A stretch of 64,000 nucleotides of DNA from Rhizobium sp. 18065. GTDB lineage: Bacteria > Pseudomonadota > Alphaproteobacteria > Rhizobiales > Rhizobiaceae. The stretch is taken from the NCBI RefSeq assembly GCF_902706095.1, contig NZ_CACSJP010000001.1:682001-746000 (forward strand), in the 5' to 3' direction. This document shows positions 10,000 through 19,360 of the stretch, piece by piece. Within the stretch, counting starts at the first letter, position 1; each line of letters starts with the position of its first letter. Position numbers and translations under genes: made by a program. Under the pieces are notes generated by a model that worked only from the letters and a program-made list of their open reading frames with translations, searched no databases and was not told the origin of the DNA.

Positions 10000-10746
10000 A
10001 TGGATGCCGAGCTGACAACGGAGGGATCAGGAAGCAGAGTGCGCTCACCCGCACGTGCTGAGCCTCCGCAGGGCTCGTCTTCCAGGGAGATCCTGATCCA
10101 TAAATTGGCGGCGCCGGGGCAGTCCGGTGATCTCGCCCATTGCTTGCGCATGCTGACCGAATATCTGGGCGCGACGCACTATCTTCTGGCGCGCTACGAT
10201 CTGGTGCAGGAAGACGGCCTTGATTTCGTCGTGGCGTCTGACTGGCCATTCGATCTGGTCCGTCGTCTGGATAGCGAACTGGCCACAACCTATTCGCAGT
10301 CGACCGAACTTGAGAAATGCATGTCGGTGCTGCAGCCGAAATACAATCTCCTGCCGGATGATGTGCATGTGCTGGACGGGATCAGCCGCCAGTATTGCTC
10401 GATCACCCTGAATGTCGGGCGCACGCGCCTGGCCCTGATGCTGCTGTTCCCGCAGGACCACGTTCTCGCCGCCGACCGGCTGCGCGAAGTGGGTCTGCTG
10501 ATAGGCTACGTTGTCGGCCTGTCGGTCAGCAAGGGTCAGAAGAGCGACCGTGATTTCGAGCTGACCGAACGTGAGCTGGAATGCCTCTTCTGGATTGCAG
10601 AGGGCAAGACCAGCGATGAAATCGCCACGATTCTGGGGATCTCGCGCAACACGATCAACAATTACATCACCAGCGTCATGCGCAAGACGGCAACAAAGAC
10701 GCGTTCTGAAGCGATCGCCTATGCGGTCAGAAACAATCTCGTCTGA
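10000..10746 (+). CDS. visN: LuxR-type motility master regulator VisN
   Basis: 248 residues from MDAELTTEGS. A TTG at 9922 would give a longer frame, but the ATG at 10000 follows GAAGGGG and gives the expected size. The N-terminal about 170 residues resemble a ligand-binding domain of the LuxR family. The C-terminus is a LuxR helix-turn-helix (LTERELECLFWIAEGKTSDE and NTINNYI). VisN forms a complex with VisR that activates rem and thereby the flagellar, motility and chemotaxis genes (S. meliloti knowledge). visR follows nine bases later. Confidence 0.92.
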   Translation: MDAELTTEGSGSRVRSPARAEPPQGSSSREILIHKLAAPGQSGDLAHCLRMLTEYLGATHYLLARYDLVQEDGLDFVVASDWPFDLVRRLDSELATTYSQSTELEKCMSVLQPKYNLLPDDVHVLDGISRQYCSITLNVGRTRLALMLLFPQDHVLAADRLREVGLLIGYVVGLSVSKGQKSDRDFELTERELECLFWIAEGKTSDEIATILGISRNTINNYITSVMRKTATKTRSEAIAYAVRNNLV

Positions 10747-10755
10747 GGGGGCGGA

Positions 10756-11505
10756 ATGGGGCATCAAAACAGACCTGGCGGTTCTACTCTTGAAGATGCG
10801 ACCTGGTCCAGCCAGCGCCCTGTCACGTCCCGCACCGATATCTTCCCGAAGCTTGTCTCGCTCCAGCGCTCGCTGAATGCCCGCGGCTTTGCGGCGTTCC
10901 GCGTCGCCGGCGCCAGCCTGCCGCACAAGCGTCGTCTGGATGCGGAATACGAGAACTGGAGCTCAGGCCTCAGCAGCGGCCGCGACGCCTTTGTCGCTGC
11001 CTATGGCGACACGCTGCTCGGCCATATCGAGGCCTCGACACTGCCGCTCATGTGGTGCGCCGACGACGAATCCAGTTTCATCGAGGCTTCGGATTTCACG
11101 CCGTTCACCACCCAGGTCGATGCCCGCCTGCTGCCGTATTCCGGCATTGCGTTTCCGGTGCGTCTGGGCGCCGTGGGAAATGGCTACATCGTCTTTCCGA
11201 CGGCCGGCGGCGCGGATCTGCCGGGCGAACTGGTGCTGTCCGTGCATAGCCGCTGTTATCAGGTGATGACCGATATCCTGTCGCTCGATGAGCGCAAGGC
11301 GATGACATCGGAGACCCTGAGCGAGCGTGAGATCGCCTGCCTGCAGCTGGCCGGCGATGGCCGTATCAGCGAAGAAATCGCCGAGAGGCTGGGCCTTTCG
11401 GTCCATACCGTCAACGCCTATCTCGGTTCGGCAACGATCAAGCTGGATTCGGTCAACCGCATCCAGGCGATCGCCAAGGCGATCCGCCTTGGCTACATCA
11501 CCTAA
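10756..11505 (+). CDS. visR: LuxR-type motility master regulator VisR
   Basis: 249 residues with the same two-part design as VisN and a LuxR helix-turn-helix at the C-terminus (LSEREIACLQLAGDGRISEE, VHTVNAYLG). It starts at an ATG behind GAGGGGCGGA. It is co-transcribed with visN and acts with it as the top of the motility hierarchy. It converges with the minus-strand gene ending at 11523. Confidence 0.92.
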   Translation: MGHQNRPGGSTLEDATWSSQRPVTSRTDIFPKLVSLQRSLNARGFAAFRVAGASLPHKRRLDAEYENWSSGLSSGRDAFVAAYGDTLLGHIEASTLPLMWCADDESSFIEASDFTPFTTQVDARLLPYSGIAFPVRLGAVGNGYIVFPTAGGADLPGELVLSVHSRCYQVMTDILSLDERKAMTSETLSEREIACLQLAGDGRISEEIAERLGLSVHTVNAYLGSATIKLDSVNRIQAIAKAIRLGYIT

Positions 11506-11522
11506 CCGTTTTCCCAAGGAAT

Positions 11523-11963
11523 TCAGCCGTATAAGGGCATGGCCTGTGCCTTGACGAATCGGGCTTCGCGCAGCCGTTGCTCAAGCATGCGTGTATTCGC
11601 ATTCGGGTCGCCGGCCGTCTCATGAAACGCGATATGGTTGATCTCCAGGCCTGCTGTCTCGTTGGTCAGGGTCAGCTGCGCGTAGATCGTGATGTCGCGC
11701 GGCTTGATCTCGAGGTCGAGCACGATCTCCGGCGGACCGCCCCATTCGAGCCGATACTCTCCGCCCGAGCCGAAATTGACGGTGCCTGGATGAAAATAGA
11801 GTTCGGCGGCCGAAGAAACGAGATCTGCAATATTCCCGTAAAGTTCAAAGCGTAAAAGTGAAATGAGATCGGCCGCATCGAGCAGGCGCATCTCGCTTGC
11901 GACGGGGCTGATGGCTTCTGCCACAATACGTTCACGCTGGGTGGTGTAAGAGCACTTTTTCAT
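11523..11963 (-). CDS. Conserved hypothetical protein downstream of flhB
   Basis: 146 residues, no signal peptide or membrane segment. It starts five bases after the flhB stop on the same strand, so it is very likely co-transcribed with flhB and perhaps translated by coupling, as no good ribosome site is visible. The sequence (RLLDAADLISLLRFELYGNI, FGSGGEYRLEWGGPPEIVLD) matches no family I recognise. From memory the same arrangement occurs in S. meliloti. Its place in the flhB unit suggests a motility or export-related role, which is inference only. Confidence 0.7.
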   Translation of the reverse strand: MKKCSYTTQRERIVAEAISPVASEMRLLDAADLISLLRFELYGNIADLVSSAAELYFHPGTVNFGSGGEYRLEWGGPPEIVLDLEIKPRDITIYAQLTLTNETAGLEINHIAFHETAGDPNANTRMLEQRLREARFVKAQAMPLYG

Positions 11964-11968
11964 AGTGG

Positions 11969-13051
11969 CTAGCGTATCCGTCTCTTGGGGGCCTTCGACG
12001 CGTAGACTCGGTGTACGAGTTCGGCGACGGCCTTATAAAATAACGACGGGATCACGCTATCCACTGAGACTTGCGCAAACATGGAGCGGGCGAGGGGCGG
12101 ATCTTCAAATATGGGAATATTGTGCTCGCCGGCGATTTCTCGGATCTTCAGCGCAACGAGGTCCTGGCCCTTGGCAACCACGACAGGCGCCTCGTTCTCT
12201 TCACGCACATAGCGCAGCGCCACGGCAAAGTGGGTCGGGTTGGTGATCACCAGCGTGGCGCGCGGCACGTTGGCAATCATGCGCCTGCGCGCACGGTCAC
12301 GAGCGATCGAGCGCTGCCGCGCCTTGACCACCGGGTCGCCCTGGGACTGCTTGTGTTCGTCCTTGATTTCCTGCTTGCTCATGCGCAGCTGTTCGTACCA
12401 GTGGTACCGCGTCCAGAACACGTCGACAGCCGCCAGCAGCGCCGTGGCCAGCAGGATGATGATCAGCATTTTTTTGATGATAATGGCGAATTTGACGAAG
12501 ATCGTCTGCGGATCGGAGAACATCGAATCGATCACCGCGTAGTAGTCGTTGCGCAGCGCAAAGACCATGATCACCGAGACAATGACGATCTTGAACAGGG
12601 ATTTGCCGAACTCGACCATGCCCGGGCCGCTGAAGATGCGGCTCCAGCCCTTGGCGAGTGAGATGCGGTTTGCCTGGGGGGTGATTCGGTCGAGCACGAA
12701 GGTCGGCAGATGCTGGACGATGCTTGAGCCGGCGCCCAGCACCATGAACAGGATGAAGGCCGGCGCCAGCAGCGCACCGATTTCCCAGCCGAGATGTGTG
12801 AACAGCGAGACGACATCGGTTGCCGTTCCCAGCCTCCACTGGTCGGGTCGCTCGAACAGGTCTTTCAGCGTTTCGCCTAGCCGGCCGATCCCGCTTGGTA
12901 GGAAGAAGACAAGGTAGAAATAGAAGCCCAGTGTGGATGCAAAAAGCGCGAGTTCACGCGAGATCGGGACATTTCCCTTCTCGTACGCATCGCGCACCTT
13001 TTTCTCGGTAGGATCTTCGGTTTTGCTGTCTTTATCTTCATCGTCAGACAT
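11969..13051 (-). CDS. flhB: Flagellar export switch protein FlhB
   Basis: 360 residues: a short charged N-terminus ([21 protein letters not shown]), four membrane segments, then the cytoplasmic domain with the self-cleaving NPTH site in [12 protein letters not shown]. It controls the switch from rod/hook to filament export, working with FliK (34567). A strong hairpin separates it from fliG upstream, so it may have its own promoter in the 110 bases before its start; I see no two-block motif there. Confidence 0.95.
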   Translation of the reverse strand: MSDDEDKDSKTEDPTEKKVRDAYEKGNVPISRELALFASTLGFYFYLVFFLPSGIGRLGETLKDLFERPDQWRLGTATDVVSLFTHLGWEIGALLAPAFILFMVLGAGSSIVQHLPTFVLDRITPQANRISLAKGWSRIFSGPGMVEFGKSLFKIVIVSVIMVFALRNDYYAVIDSMFSDPQTIFVKFAIIIKKMLIIILLATALLAAVDVFWTRYHWYEQLRMSKQEIKDEHKQSQGDPVVKARQRSIARDRARRRMIANVPRATLVITNPTHFAVALRYVREENEAPVVVAKGQDLVALKIREIAGEHNIPIFEDPPLARSMFAQVSVDSVIPSLFYKAVAELVHRVYASKAPKRRIR

Positions 13052-13161
13052 GACCGTCGCCGCCCTTCAGACCGGTAGAGGCATCCACTGCCCGTATGAT
13101 GAAGTCGGCGCCGTCGAGGCGCGCCGGCCGGCCACGATCATCGCGCCCGGCTGAAACGTAA

Positions 13162-13194
13162 CCGCCCGCCGATTGCTGTTCAATCGGCGGGCGG
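13162..13194 (-). terminator. Perfect 14-bp hairpin between fliG and flhB
   Basis: CCGCCCGCCGATTG, loop CTGTT, CAATCGGCGGGCGG: a perfect 14-bp stem, 33 bases beyond the fliG stop on the minus strand. The following minus-strand bases are TTACGTTTC, only weakly T-rich. It probably terminates or attenuates the motA-fliM-fliN-fliG transcript before flhB. Confidence 0.65.
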
Positions 13195-13226
13195 CGATTT
13201 GTCGGGTTTTCAACAGAGGCGCAGGT

Positions 13227-14264
13227 TTAGGCCGCCTGATTCTCGCCTTCTGTCTCCTTGAGCTGGATCTGCCCGGCATTGGCGAGGCGAATCGCTTCCT
13301 GCGCCACGGCGCGGCGGGCGATGGCGATCTCGCGGGGATTGATCCCCGTGGTGCCGGACTGCAGGTCCGATTCGATCATGCGGCGCGAACGTGGGCTGAT
13401 CGATGCCAGGACGCATTCCTTGATCTCGGTGCTGGCGCCGCGAAGCGCCATCGTGAGGATGTCGGCGGAGATGTCGTTGAGCAGCAGAACGCGGCTGCGC
13501 TGCGGCATGGCGAGCAGATCCTCGAACAGGAAGATCTTCGGGCGAACCTTGTTGACCGATTCCTTGCTGATCGATTCCAGCGAGGTGAGCAAGGTATCGA
13601 CTTCGTTCTTTTCCAGTTCGTTCATCAGTTCGGCAACCTTCGCCGAACCCGTCGAATTGCGGTCTGCGTCGATCTCGGCGATCAGGTCGTGGACCCGGTT
13701 CTCGATGATCTGCGCCGCCTTCGGGCTGACATTCTTCAGGTTGACGGTACGGTTCATGATATCCGCGCGACGGCTGTCCGGCAGCTTGAGGAGCACCTTG
13801 GCGCCGAACGAGGAGGGCAGCATCGACAGGATATAGGCGACCGTCTGCGGATGTTCGCGCATCAGGAACTTGGCGATGAAATCGGGCTCGGCATCCTGCA
13901 GGCGATCCCAGATCGACGCCTCGAAGGCCTGGAAGGCGGTGCGGCGGCCGAGAAGACCGTCGACTTCTTCCGGCGTCAGGCCTTCCTCGAGAATGCTCTC
14001 GATGGCCTTGGCATTGTCCATCAGGCCCGCACCTTCGGTGAACAGGTCCTCGAATTCGTTGACCAGCCCCAGCAGTTCATCCGGTGGGATGGTGCGCAGG
14101 GTCTGAGCCGATGCGATGATTGTCTGCAATTCCGCCTGGGTAAAATACTTGAGCAGCTTGCCGGCAACGCCCTTGCCCATGGCCAGCAGCACGGCGGCTG
14201 CCTTATCGGCCTGGGAAAGCGGTTTGCCGGTTAAGGGGCCGCCAAAATCGTCAAAGTCCATCAT
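13227..14264 (-). CDS. fliG: Flagellar motor switch protein FliG
   Basis: 345 residues from MMDFDDFGGPLTGKPLSQ. FliG features are DKAAAVLLAMGKGVAGKLLKY at the N-terminus, the central EHPQTVAYILSMLP segment, and the C-terminal torque domain with charged residues (DIMNRTVNL onward; NEVDTLLTSLE, FLFEDLLAMPQRSRVLLL). It couples stator force to rotor movement and binds FliF. It lies 28 bases downstream of fliN in the motA operon. Confidence 0.95.
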   Translation of the reverse strand: MMDFDDFGGPLTGKPLSQADKAAAVLLAMGKGVAGKLLKYFTQAELQTIIASAQTLRTIPPDELLGLVNEFEDLFTEGAGLMDNAKAIESILEEGLTPEEVDGLLGRRTAFQAFEASIWDRLQDAEPDFIAKFLMREHPQTVAYILSMLPSSFGAKVLLKLPDSRRADIMNRTVNLKNVSPKAAQIIENRVHDLIAEIDADRNSTGSAKVAELMNELEKNEVDTLLTSLESISKESVNKVRPKIFLFEDLLAMPQRSRVLLLNDISADILTMALRGASTEIKECVLASISPRSRRMIESDLQSGTTGINPREIAIARRAVAQEAIRLANAGQIQLKETEGENQAA

Positions 14265-14292
14265 GGTCTTGTCCTCTCTGGCCCATCATGGG

Positions 14293-14910
14293 TCAGGATG
14301 TCTTGGTCGCCATCACTTCGATCAGTTTTACACCGAAGCGGGTGTCGTCATTTTCGAGAACGGTGATCTCGCCGCGCGCAATGCGCCGGCCGTTCACCAT
14401 GATCTCGACGGGCTCGCCGATCTTCTTGTCCAGCGCGATAATGGCGCCTTCCTCGAGATTCATAAGCCCCGAAACCTGCATGCGGCTGGAGCCGAGCACG
14501 ATCTGGACCTCGATCGGGATGTCCATGATCAGGTCGATATTGGCGCTCAGGCCGCTGCCCGGTTCCTGGACGCTGCTCGGAGCGCTGTCGAAAGACGAAT
14601 CGCCACCGAAGCTGTCGCCACCAAAGCTCGATCCGCCGAACGCATCATCGGTACCGAAAGCATCGCCGGTCCCCAGGTCGCTGGTCGCGGACGATCCGCC
14701 GAAATCGGATTCGAAAGCTGCCAATGGGTCGCTGGAACCGCCGAAATCGCTGAGGTCCACGCCGAAGTCGGAGCCGATGTCCGGGAGGGTGCCTTCGGCA
14801 TCTGCTTTCAGGACGCCGCGCAGGTCATCGACTGCCATGTCGAAATCCGCATCGGAACCCGGCATCGCCAGAGCGTCTTCTTCCGTCTTGGGGGTCTTTT
14901 TCGTAGCCAT
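14293..14910 (-). CDS. fliN: Flagellar motor switch protein FliN
   Basis: 205 residues. The C-terminal about 80 residues are the SpoA/FliN core ([51 protein letters not shown]). The N-terminal about 120 residues form an acidic extension with repeated DFGG/FGGDS motifs, much longer than in enteric FliN. With FliM it forms the C ring that receives CheY-P. Confidence 0.93.
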   Translation of the reverse strand: MATKKTPKTEEDALAMPGSDADFDMAVDDLRGVLKADAEGTLPDIGSDFGVDLSDFGGSSDPLAAFESDFGGSSATSDLGTGDAFGTDDAFGGSSFGGDSFGGDSSFDSAPSSVQEPGSGLSANIDLIMDIPIEVQIVLGSSRMQVSGLMNLEEGAIIALDKKIGEPVEIMVNGRRIARGEITVLENDDTRFGVKLIEVMATKTS

Positions 14911-14974
14911 GGATTCATTATTCCTGTTGAAACTTGCCTCAAGCTGCCGTGGGTCGTGTCACGGCCGAAAATGC

Positions 14975-15928
14975 TTAGCTCATCAAATGTCTTAGAATTT
15001 CATCTTCGCTGCTCACATTGTCTTTGACGCGCACGGTGTAGCGGTCGCCAGCACGACCGAATTCGCAGCGATACATCTCTTTGCCATTGGCACTGACGTC
15101 GACCATGACATCGCCCTTGTCCTGGAACGGAATGACATCGCCGGCGACAAGCCGCGAAATGGTGTTGAGTGTCAGTGTTTCCAGGCGGATCTTGGCTTCC
15201 AGCGTCACCTGCGAGCGGCGAACCTGCTCTGCGATCTGGTCCTGCCATTCCTTGCGCGTCCGCGAAGACTGGTTCTTCGACTTCGGCACGGTGACGACCG
15301 TTTTCAGCAGTGCCTTCTGCGGAACCACCAGGTAGAATTCCGAAGAGACGGTGCCGAGCGTGACGCCCATCTTGATCGTCACGGCATATTCGTCGACATG
15401 GTCGTCTTCCGGCTTCGGCCGGTCCTCGGCATTGTGCGCCTTTTCGATCAAGGGTTCGAAGCCGCCCGGGGCATTGACGCCCGAGCGCAGCACGTTGCCG
15501 ATCTTGTCGAACACCATGGTCGAGAGATCGAGCTCGATCTGCGACAGTGGCCTCTCAATCGGCTCCTGGATCGTTTCGGGAATTGCACCGAGCAGATTTT
15601 CCATCAGTGTGATGATAAAGCTGTTGCCGCAGGCCATGATGAAATTCGGCGACCAGTTGCGCAGCTGGGTGTCGACCAGCGCGACATTGTCACCCAGATC
15701 GGCAATCAGGTCGTTCATCAGGCCGCTTTCGAGACCGTTGAAGTGAACGTCGATGTTAAGCCCGGTCTCACTGTGGAATACGTCGGGCAGGAACTCGATA
15801 TACAGATGGCCGAAGTCGGCACAGAGTCGCTGTAGCGACTTCGCATCGCCGAGCCCGCCGGTCAGACGCGCCAGAAGCGCTCGGTCCATAGGTGGCAAGG
15901 ACGTATTCTCTGTGTTTGCTTTGCTCAT
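14975..15928 (-). CDS. fliM: Flagellar motor switch protein FliM
   Basis: 317 residues from the ATG at 15928 (MSKANTENTS). A longer reading would need a TTG at 15934. The start lies two bases after the motA stop. The protein has the middle CheC-like domain and a C-terminal SpoA domain (LETLTLNTISRLVAGDVIPF, KGDVMVDVSANGKEMYRCEF). The enteric N-terminal CheY-binding peptide (LSQAEIDALL-like) is not evident, as in other rhizobia. It forms the rotor switch with FliG and FliN. Confidence 0.9.
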   Translation of the reverse strand: MSKANTENTSLPPMDRALLARLTGGLGDAKSLQRLCADFGHLYIEFLPDVFHSETGLNIDVHFNGLESGLMNDLIADLGDNVALVDTQLRNWSPNFIMACGNSFIITLMENLLGAIPETIQEPIERPLSQIELDLSTMVFDKIGNVLRSGVNAPGGFEPLIEKAHNAEDRPKPEDDHVDEYAVTIKMGVTLGTVSSEFYLVVPQKALLKTVVTVPKSKNQSSRTRKEWQDQIAEQVRRSQVTLEAKIRLETLTLNTISRLVAGDVIPFQDKGDVMVDVSANGKEMYRCEFGRAGDRYTVRVKDNVSSEDEILRHLMS

Positions 15929-15930
15929 GA

Positions 15931-16809
15931 TCAAGCCGCCTTGCTTTCACCGCCGCCGCCGGGATTCATCATTTCCTGCTCGACCGCGTCGATAGACGGA
16001 CGCTCGTAGGACGAGATGGTCTTGCGGCCATATTCGAGTGCCACCTGCGGAACCGAGCCGTTCATGTAGGCAAGCAGGGTCTGCTTGACGATGATATACA
16101 GGCGGTGCTGCTTGGTGCGGACCATCTTGATCTGCGAGATGATCGGGTTGCAAAGGCAATAGGACAGGAAGATGCCGAGCATGGTGCCGACCAGGGCGGC
16201 GCCGATCAGGCCGCCGAGAACTTCCGGCGATTCGTTGATCTTGCTCATCGCCTTGATAACCCCGAGAACGGCGGCAACGATACCGATGGCCGGGAAGCTG
16301 TCGCCCATCGCGGTGATGGCGTGATAGGGCTTCATCTTGTCATAGAGGATGGTGTTGATTTCTTCGTCCATCAACGCCTCGATCTCATGGCTACGGGCGT
16401 TGCCGATGATGATCAGGCGGACATAGTCGCAGATGAAGGAGGTCAGTTCCTTGTTCTTCAGCAGGTTGGGCGCCGCCGTGAAGATGCTGGATTCCTCCGG
16501 GTTGTCGATATGGGCTTCGATCTCGTTGCGCGACTTGGTGCGCAGGTCGCGCATCAACGAGTAGAGCACGCCGAGAACGTCGAGATAGGCGCGTTCCTTC
16601 GGCACGGCATGCTTGAACGCTTCGCCGATCGCCTTGCCGGAATCCTTCACCACTTTCATCGGATTGGCCATGATGAAGCCGCCGACGCCGGCGCCGCCGA
16701 TGATCATCAGCTCGAAGGGCTGCACCAGAACGTCCAGGTGACCGCCCATGGCCATGAATCCGCCGAGCACGCAGCCAATCGTAATTACAAATCCGATGAT
16801 GATATTCAT
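15931..16809 (-). CDS. motA: Stator protein MotA
   Basis: 292 residues with four membrane segments (first at residues 3-22), a large cytoplasmic loop, and the MotA signature with TM3-TM4 ([31 protein letters not shown]). With MotB (31953) it forms the proton channel that drives the motor. It is the first gene of the motA-fliM-fliN-fliG unit. Just before its ATG the 11-base sequence GGTGCGGGCAA occurs twice in tandem on the coding strand. Confidence 0.95.
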   Translation of the reverse strand: MNIIIGFVITIGCVLGGFMAMGGHLDVLVQPFELMIIGGAGVGGFIMANPMKVVKDSGKAIGEAFKHAVPKERAYLDVLGVLYSLMRDLRTKSRNEIEAHIDNPEESSIFTAAPNLLKNKELTSFICDYVRLIIIGNARSHEIEALMDEEINTILYDKMKPYHAITAMGDSFPAIGIVAAVLGVIKAMSKINESPEVLGGLIGAALVGTMLGIFLSYCLCNPIISQIKMVRTKQHRLYIIVKQTLLAYMNGSVPQVALEYGRKTISSYERPSIDAVEQEMMNPGGGGESKAA

Positions 16810-16852
16810 TTTGCCCGCACCTTGCCCGCACCTGAACGTTATTTTTCAGGTT

Positions 16853-16880
16853 CAGCGATACGGCCCGTGCCTTGCGTGAA
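16853..16880 (-). promoter_or_regulatory. Two-block flagellar promoter motif before motA
   Basis: On the minus strand: TTCACGCAAG (16880-16871), nine bases, then GTATCGCTG (16861-16853), ending 43 bases before the motA start. Block one and the spacing fit the other five copies; block two has GTA instead of CTA. Confidence 0.5.
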
Positions 16881-17212
16881 GCTGAATCAAAACCGGCATG
16901 GCACGCCTTCTGCGACCATTTTTGCTGAGGCCGCTCACCAGACAGCTTCGCGCAAGCCATTTGCCGCAAGAAGAGCGCTGACGGACGCAAGCATCCCGTG
17001 GTCCGCGCAGTCGAGATTGTCGTTTTCGTATGATCAGCCAGCCTTCCAATCGACCTGAGCGCAATGCGCCTTATCGAGCGGGCAAGACCCTGGCACTGAA
17101 CGAGATTTTTGGCGGCGCCCGGAGTATGTCTGCCCCTTTTCGTGTCCGGTTCGACCCGTGTCAGGTTGAGCCCATGGCGTTCTTTTATCTCTGATGCTCG
17201 GAGGCAAATGAC
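16881..17212. other. Intergenic region motA/flgF without a recognised gene
   Basis: About 330 bases between divergent motA and flgF. No convincing coding sequence. CGCAAG occurs three times within 41 bases on the + strand (16951, 16965, 16986), the core of block one of the flagellar motif, but without CTA nine bases later. These may be regulator half-sites for the flgF unit. A GGAGG ribosome site precedes flgF. Confidence 0.4.
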
Positions 17213-17947
17213 ATGCAATCCGGAATCTACGTCTCGCTATCCTCGCAGATCGCGCTTGAGCGTCGTCTGACCACCATCGCCGACAACATGGCCAATGTGA
17301 ACACGGTCGGCTTTCGCTCGACCGAGGTGAAGTTCGACGAGGTGCTGAGCAAGACCGGCAATGACCTGAACGCCAAGATCGCCTTCGTGTCCCAGGGCAA
17401 CGACTATCTGTCGACCAAGACCGGCGAACTGTCGCAGACCGGCAATGTGCTCGACTTTGCCATCAAGGGGGACGCCTGGTTTGCCATCGATACGCCGATC
17501 GGCCAGGTGCTGACGCGCGATGGCCGTTTCACCATGAAGGACACCGGCGAACTGGTTTCAACCAAGGGTTTCTCGGTACTGGATGCCGGCGGTGCGCCGA
17601 TCCAGCTTAACCGGGCCGGTGGACCGCCTGAAGTGGGCGCGGATGGCGCGATCATGCAGGACGGACGCCAGGTGGCGAAGCTCGGCGTGTTTACCGCCGA
17701 CGTGCGCAACGGCTTCCTGCGGTATGAAAACAGCGGCGTGACCACCGTGGATGCGCCCCAGGCCGTTGTCGACAATCCGGAGGTCTCTATCATGCAGGGC
17801 TATGTCGAGAATTCCAACGTCAATGGCATTGGCGAGATGACCCAGCTTATTCAGGTCAACCGCGCCTTTGAAAGCGTCAGCGCGCTGATCAGCGGCAGCG
17901 AGAGCTCGATGAGCGAAGCGATCAAGATTCTCGGCGGCAGCGCCTGA
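17213..17947 (+). CDS. flgF: Flagellar proximal rod protein FlgF
   Basis: 244 residues of the rod/hook family. N-terminal signature is QIALERRLTTIADNMANVNT, and the C-terminal helix contains YVENSNVNGIGEMTQLIQVN and RAFESVSALI. No cleaved signal peptide, as expected for an axial protein exported through the flagellar gate. GGAGG precedes the ATG. fliI follows 18 bases later. Confidence 0.93.
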   Translation: MQSGIYVSLSSQIALERRLTTIADNMANVNTVGFRSTEVKFDEVLSKTGNDLNAKIAFVSQGNDYLSTKTGELSQTGNVLDFAIKGDAWFAIDTPIGQVLTRDGRFTMKDTGELVSTKGFSVLDAGGAPIQLNRAGGPPEVGADGAIMQDGRQVAKLGVFTADVRNGFLRYENSGVTTVDAPQAVVDNPEVSIMQGYVENSNVNGIGEMTQLIQVNRAFESVSALISGSESSMSEAIKILGGSA

Positions 17948-17965
17948 TCCTGAGATTGGAATGTC

Positions 17966-19360
17966 ATGGCCCAGCCTGAGAACGAAACCTTCGTCTTTTC
18001 ACCCAAGCTCAGCCAGCTGGCGGCGCTGGCCACCCGTTATGCCAAGCCTGAATATTCGGTGACGCATGGAGGCCATGTCAGGACGATTGCGGCGGGCCAC
18101 TACACGGTGACCGGCCTGTCGCGCCATGTACGGCTTGGTGAATTCGTCGCCCATCGCTCGGCAACCGGCGTGCATCTGGGTGAAGTCGTTCGCGTCGAGC
18201 CGGATATCGCCTATGTCTGCCCGATCGAACCGGGTGAACCGATCGGCATCCATGACGTCGTCATCCGCAAGGGCGCCTTCCGCATCGCGCCCGATGACAG
18301 CTGGTGCGGGCGCACCATCAACGCCCTGGGCGATCCGATCGACAATGGGCCAGGCCTGTCGCCGGGCCACGAACGCCGTCCGATCTCCACCACGGCGCCA
18401 CCCTCGATGACGCGCAGGCGCGTCGATCAGGGCTTCCGCACCGGCGTCAAGGCGATCGATATCTTTTCTCCACTCTGCCTCGGTCAGCGTCTCGGCATTT
18501 TTGCCGGCTCTGGTGTCGGCAAATCCACACTTCTTTCGATGCTCGCGCGTGCCGATGCCTTCGACAAGGTGGTCATCGCCCTGGTCGGCGAACGTGGTCG
18601 CGAAGTGCGCGAATTCATCGAGGACACGCTCGGCGACAACATGGCCAAGTCGATCGCGGTTGTCGCGACCAGCGATGAAAGCCCGATGCTGCGCAAAATG
18701 GCGCCACTGACAGCCATGACAATTGCCGAGCATTTTCGCGACAAGGGCGAAAACGTCCTGTTCATCGCCGACAGCATCACCCGCTTTGCCCATGCGATCC
18801 GCGAAGTCGCGACCGCAGCCGGCGAACCCCCGATCGCTCGAGGCTACCCGGCCTCCGTCTTCACCGAACTTCCGCGCCTTCTGGAGCGTGCAGGTCCAGG
18901 TGCTGAAGGTGCCGGAACGATCACCGCGATCATCTCGATCCTGGTCGACGGCGACAACCACAATGATCCGATCGCCGACTCGGTGCGTGGTATTCTCGAC
19001 GGTCATATCGTGCTCGAGCGTAGCCTTGCCGACGAAGGCCGGTATCCGCCGATCAACCCGCTGACCTCGATTTCTCGTCTGGCGCGCAAGGCCTGGACAG
19101 GCGAGCAGGAGAAGCTGGTCTCGCGCCTGAAGGCGCTGATCCATCGTTTCGAGGAAACACGCGACCTGCGCCTGATCGGCGGCTACCGGAACGGCAGCGA
19201 TCCCGATCTCGACATGGCGATCAAGCAGGTGCCGGTGATCTATGAAATTCTGAAACAGTCGCCGGGCGACAAGCCCTCCAACGATGCCTATGCGGACCTC
19301 GCCGGTGCACTGAAAGCGGCAGCCGGCGGCGGGCAGGGCGGAGCGAGGCAGAGGGGATGA
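17966..19360 (+). CDS. fliI: Flagellar export ATPase FliI
   Basis: 464 residues, F1-ATPase beta-like. Walker A is GIFAGSGVGKSTLL, Walker B region is VLFIADSITRFAHA, and the conserved ERGREVREFIED and ARGYPASVFTELPRLLERAG segments are present. It powers loading of export substrates, normally held in check by FliH; a FliH-like gene lies at 31309. It overlaps the next small gene by four bases. Confidence 0.95.
   Translation: MAQPENETFVFSPKLSQLAALATRYAKPEYSVTHGGHVRTIAAGHYTVTGLSRHVRLGEFVAHRSATGVHLGEVVRVEPDIAYVCPIEPGEPIGIHDVVIRKGAFRIAPDDSWCGRTINALGDPIDNGPGLSPGHERRPISTTAPPSMTRRRVDQGFRTGVKAIDIFSPLCLGQRLGIFAGSGVGKSTLLSMLARADAFDKVVIALVGERGREVREFIEDTLGDNMAKSIAVVATSDESPMLRKMAPLTAMTIAEHFRDKGENVLFIADSITRFAHAIREVATAAGEPPIARGYPASVFTELPRLLERAGPGAEGAGTITAIISILVDGDNHNDPIADSVRGILDGHIVLERSLADEGRYPPINPLTSISRLARKAWTGEQEKLVSRLKALIHRFEETRDLRLIGGYRNGSDPDLDMAIKQVPVIYEILKQSPGDKPSNDAYADLAGALKAAAGGGQGGARQRG

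Noticed and set aside
16105-17058. Open frame crossing motA and the motA/flgF gap
   Set aside because: Its first two thirds are antisense to motA and the rest shows no protein-like pattern or ribosome site.
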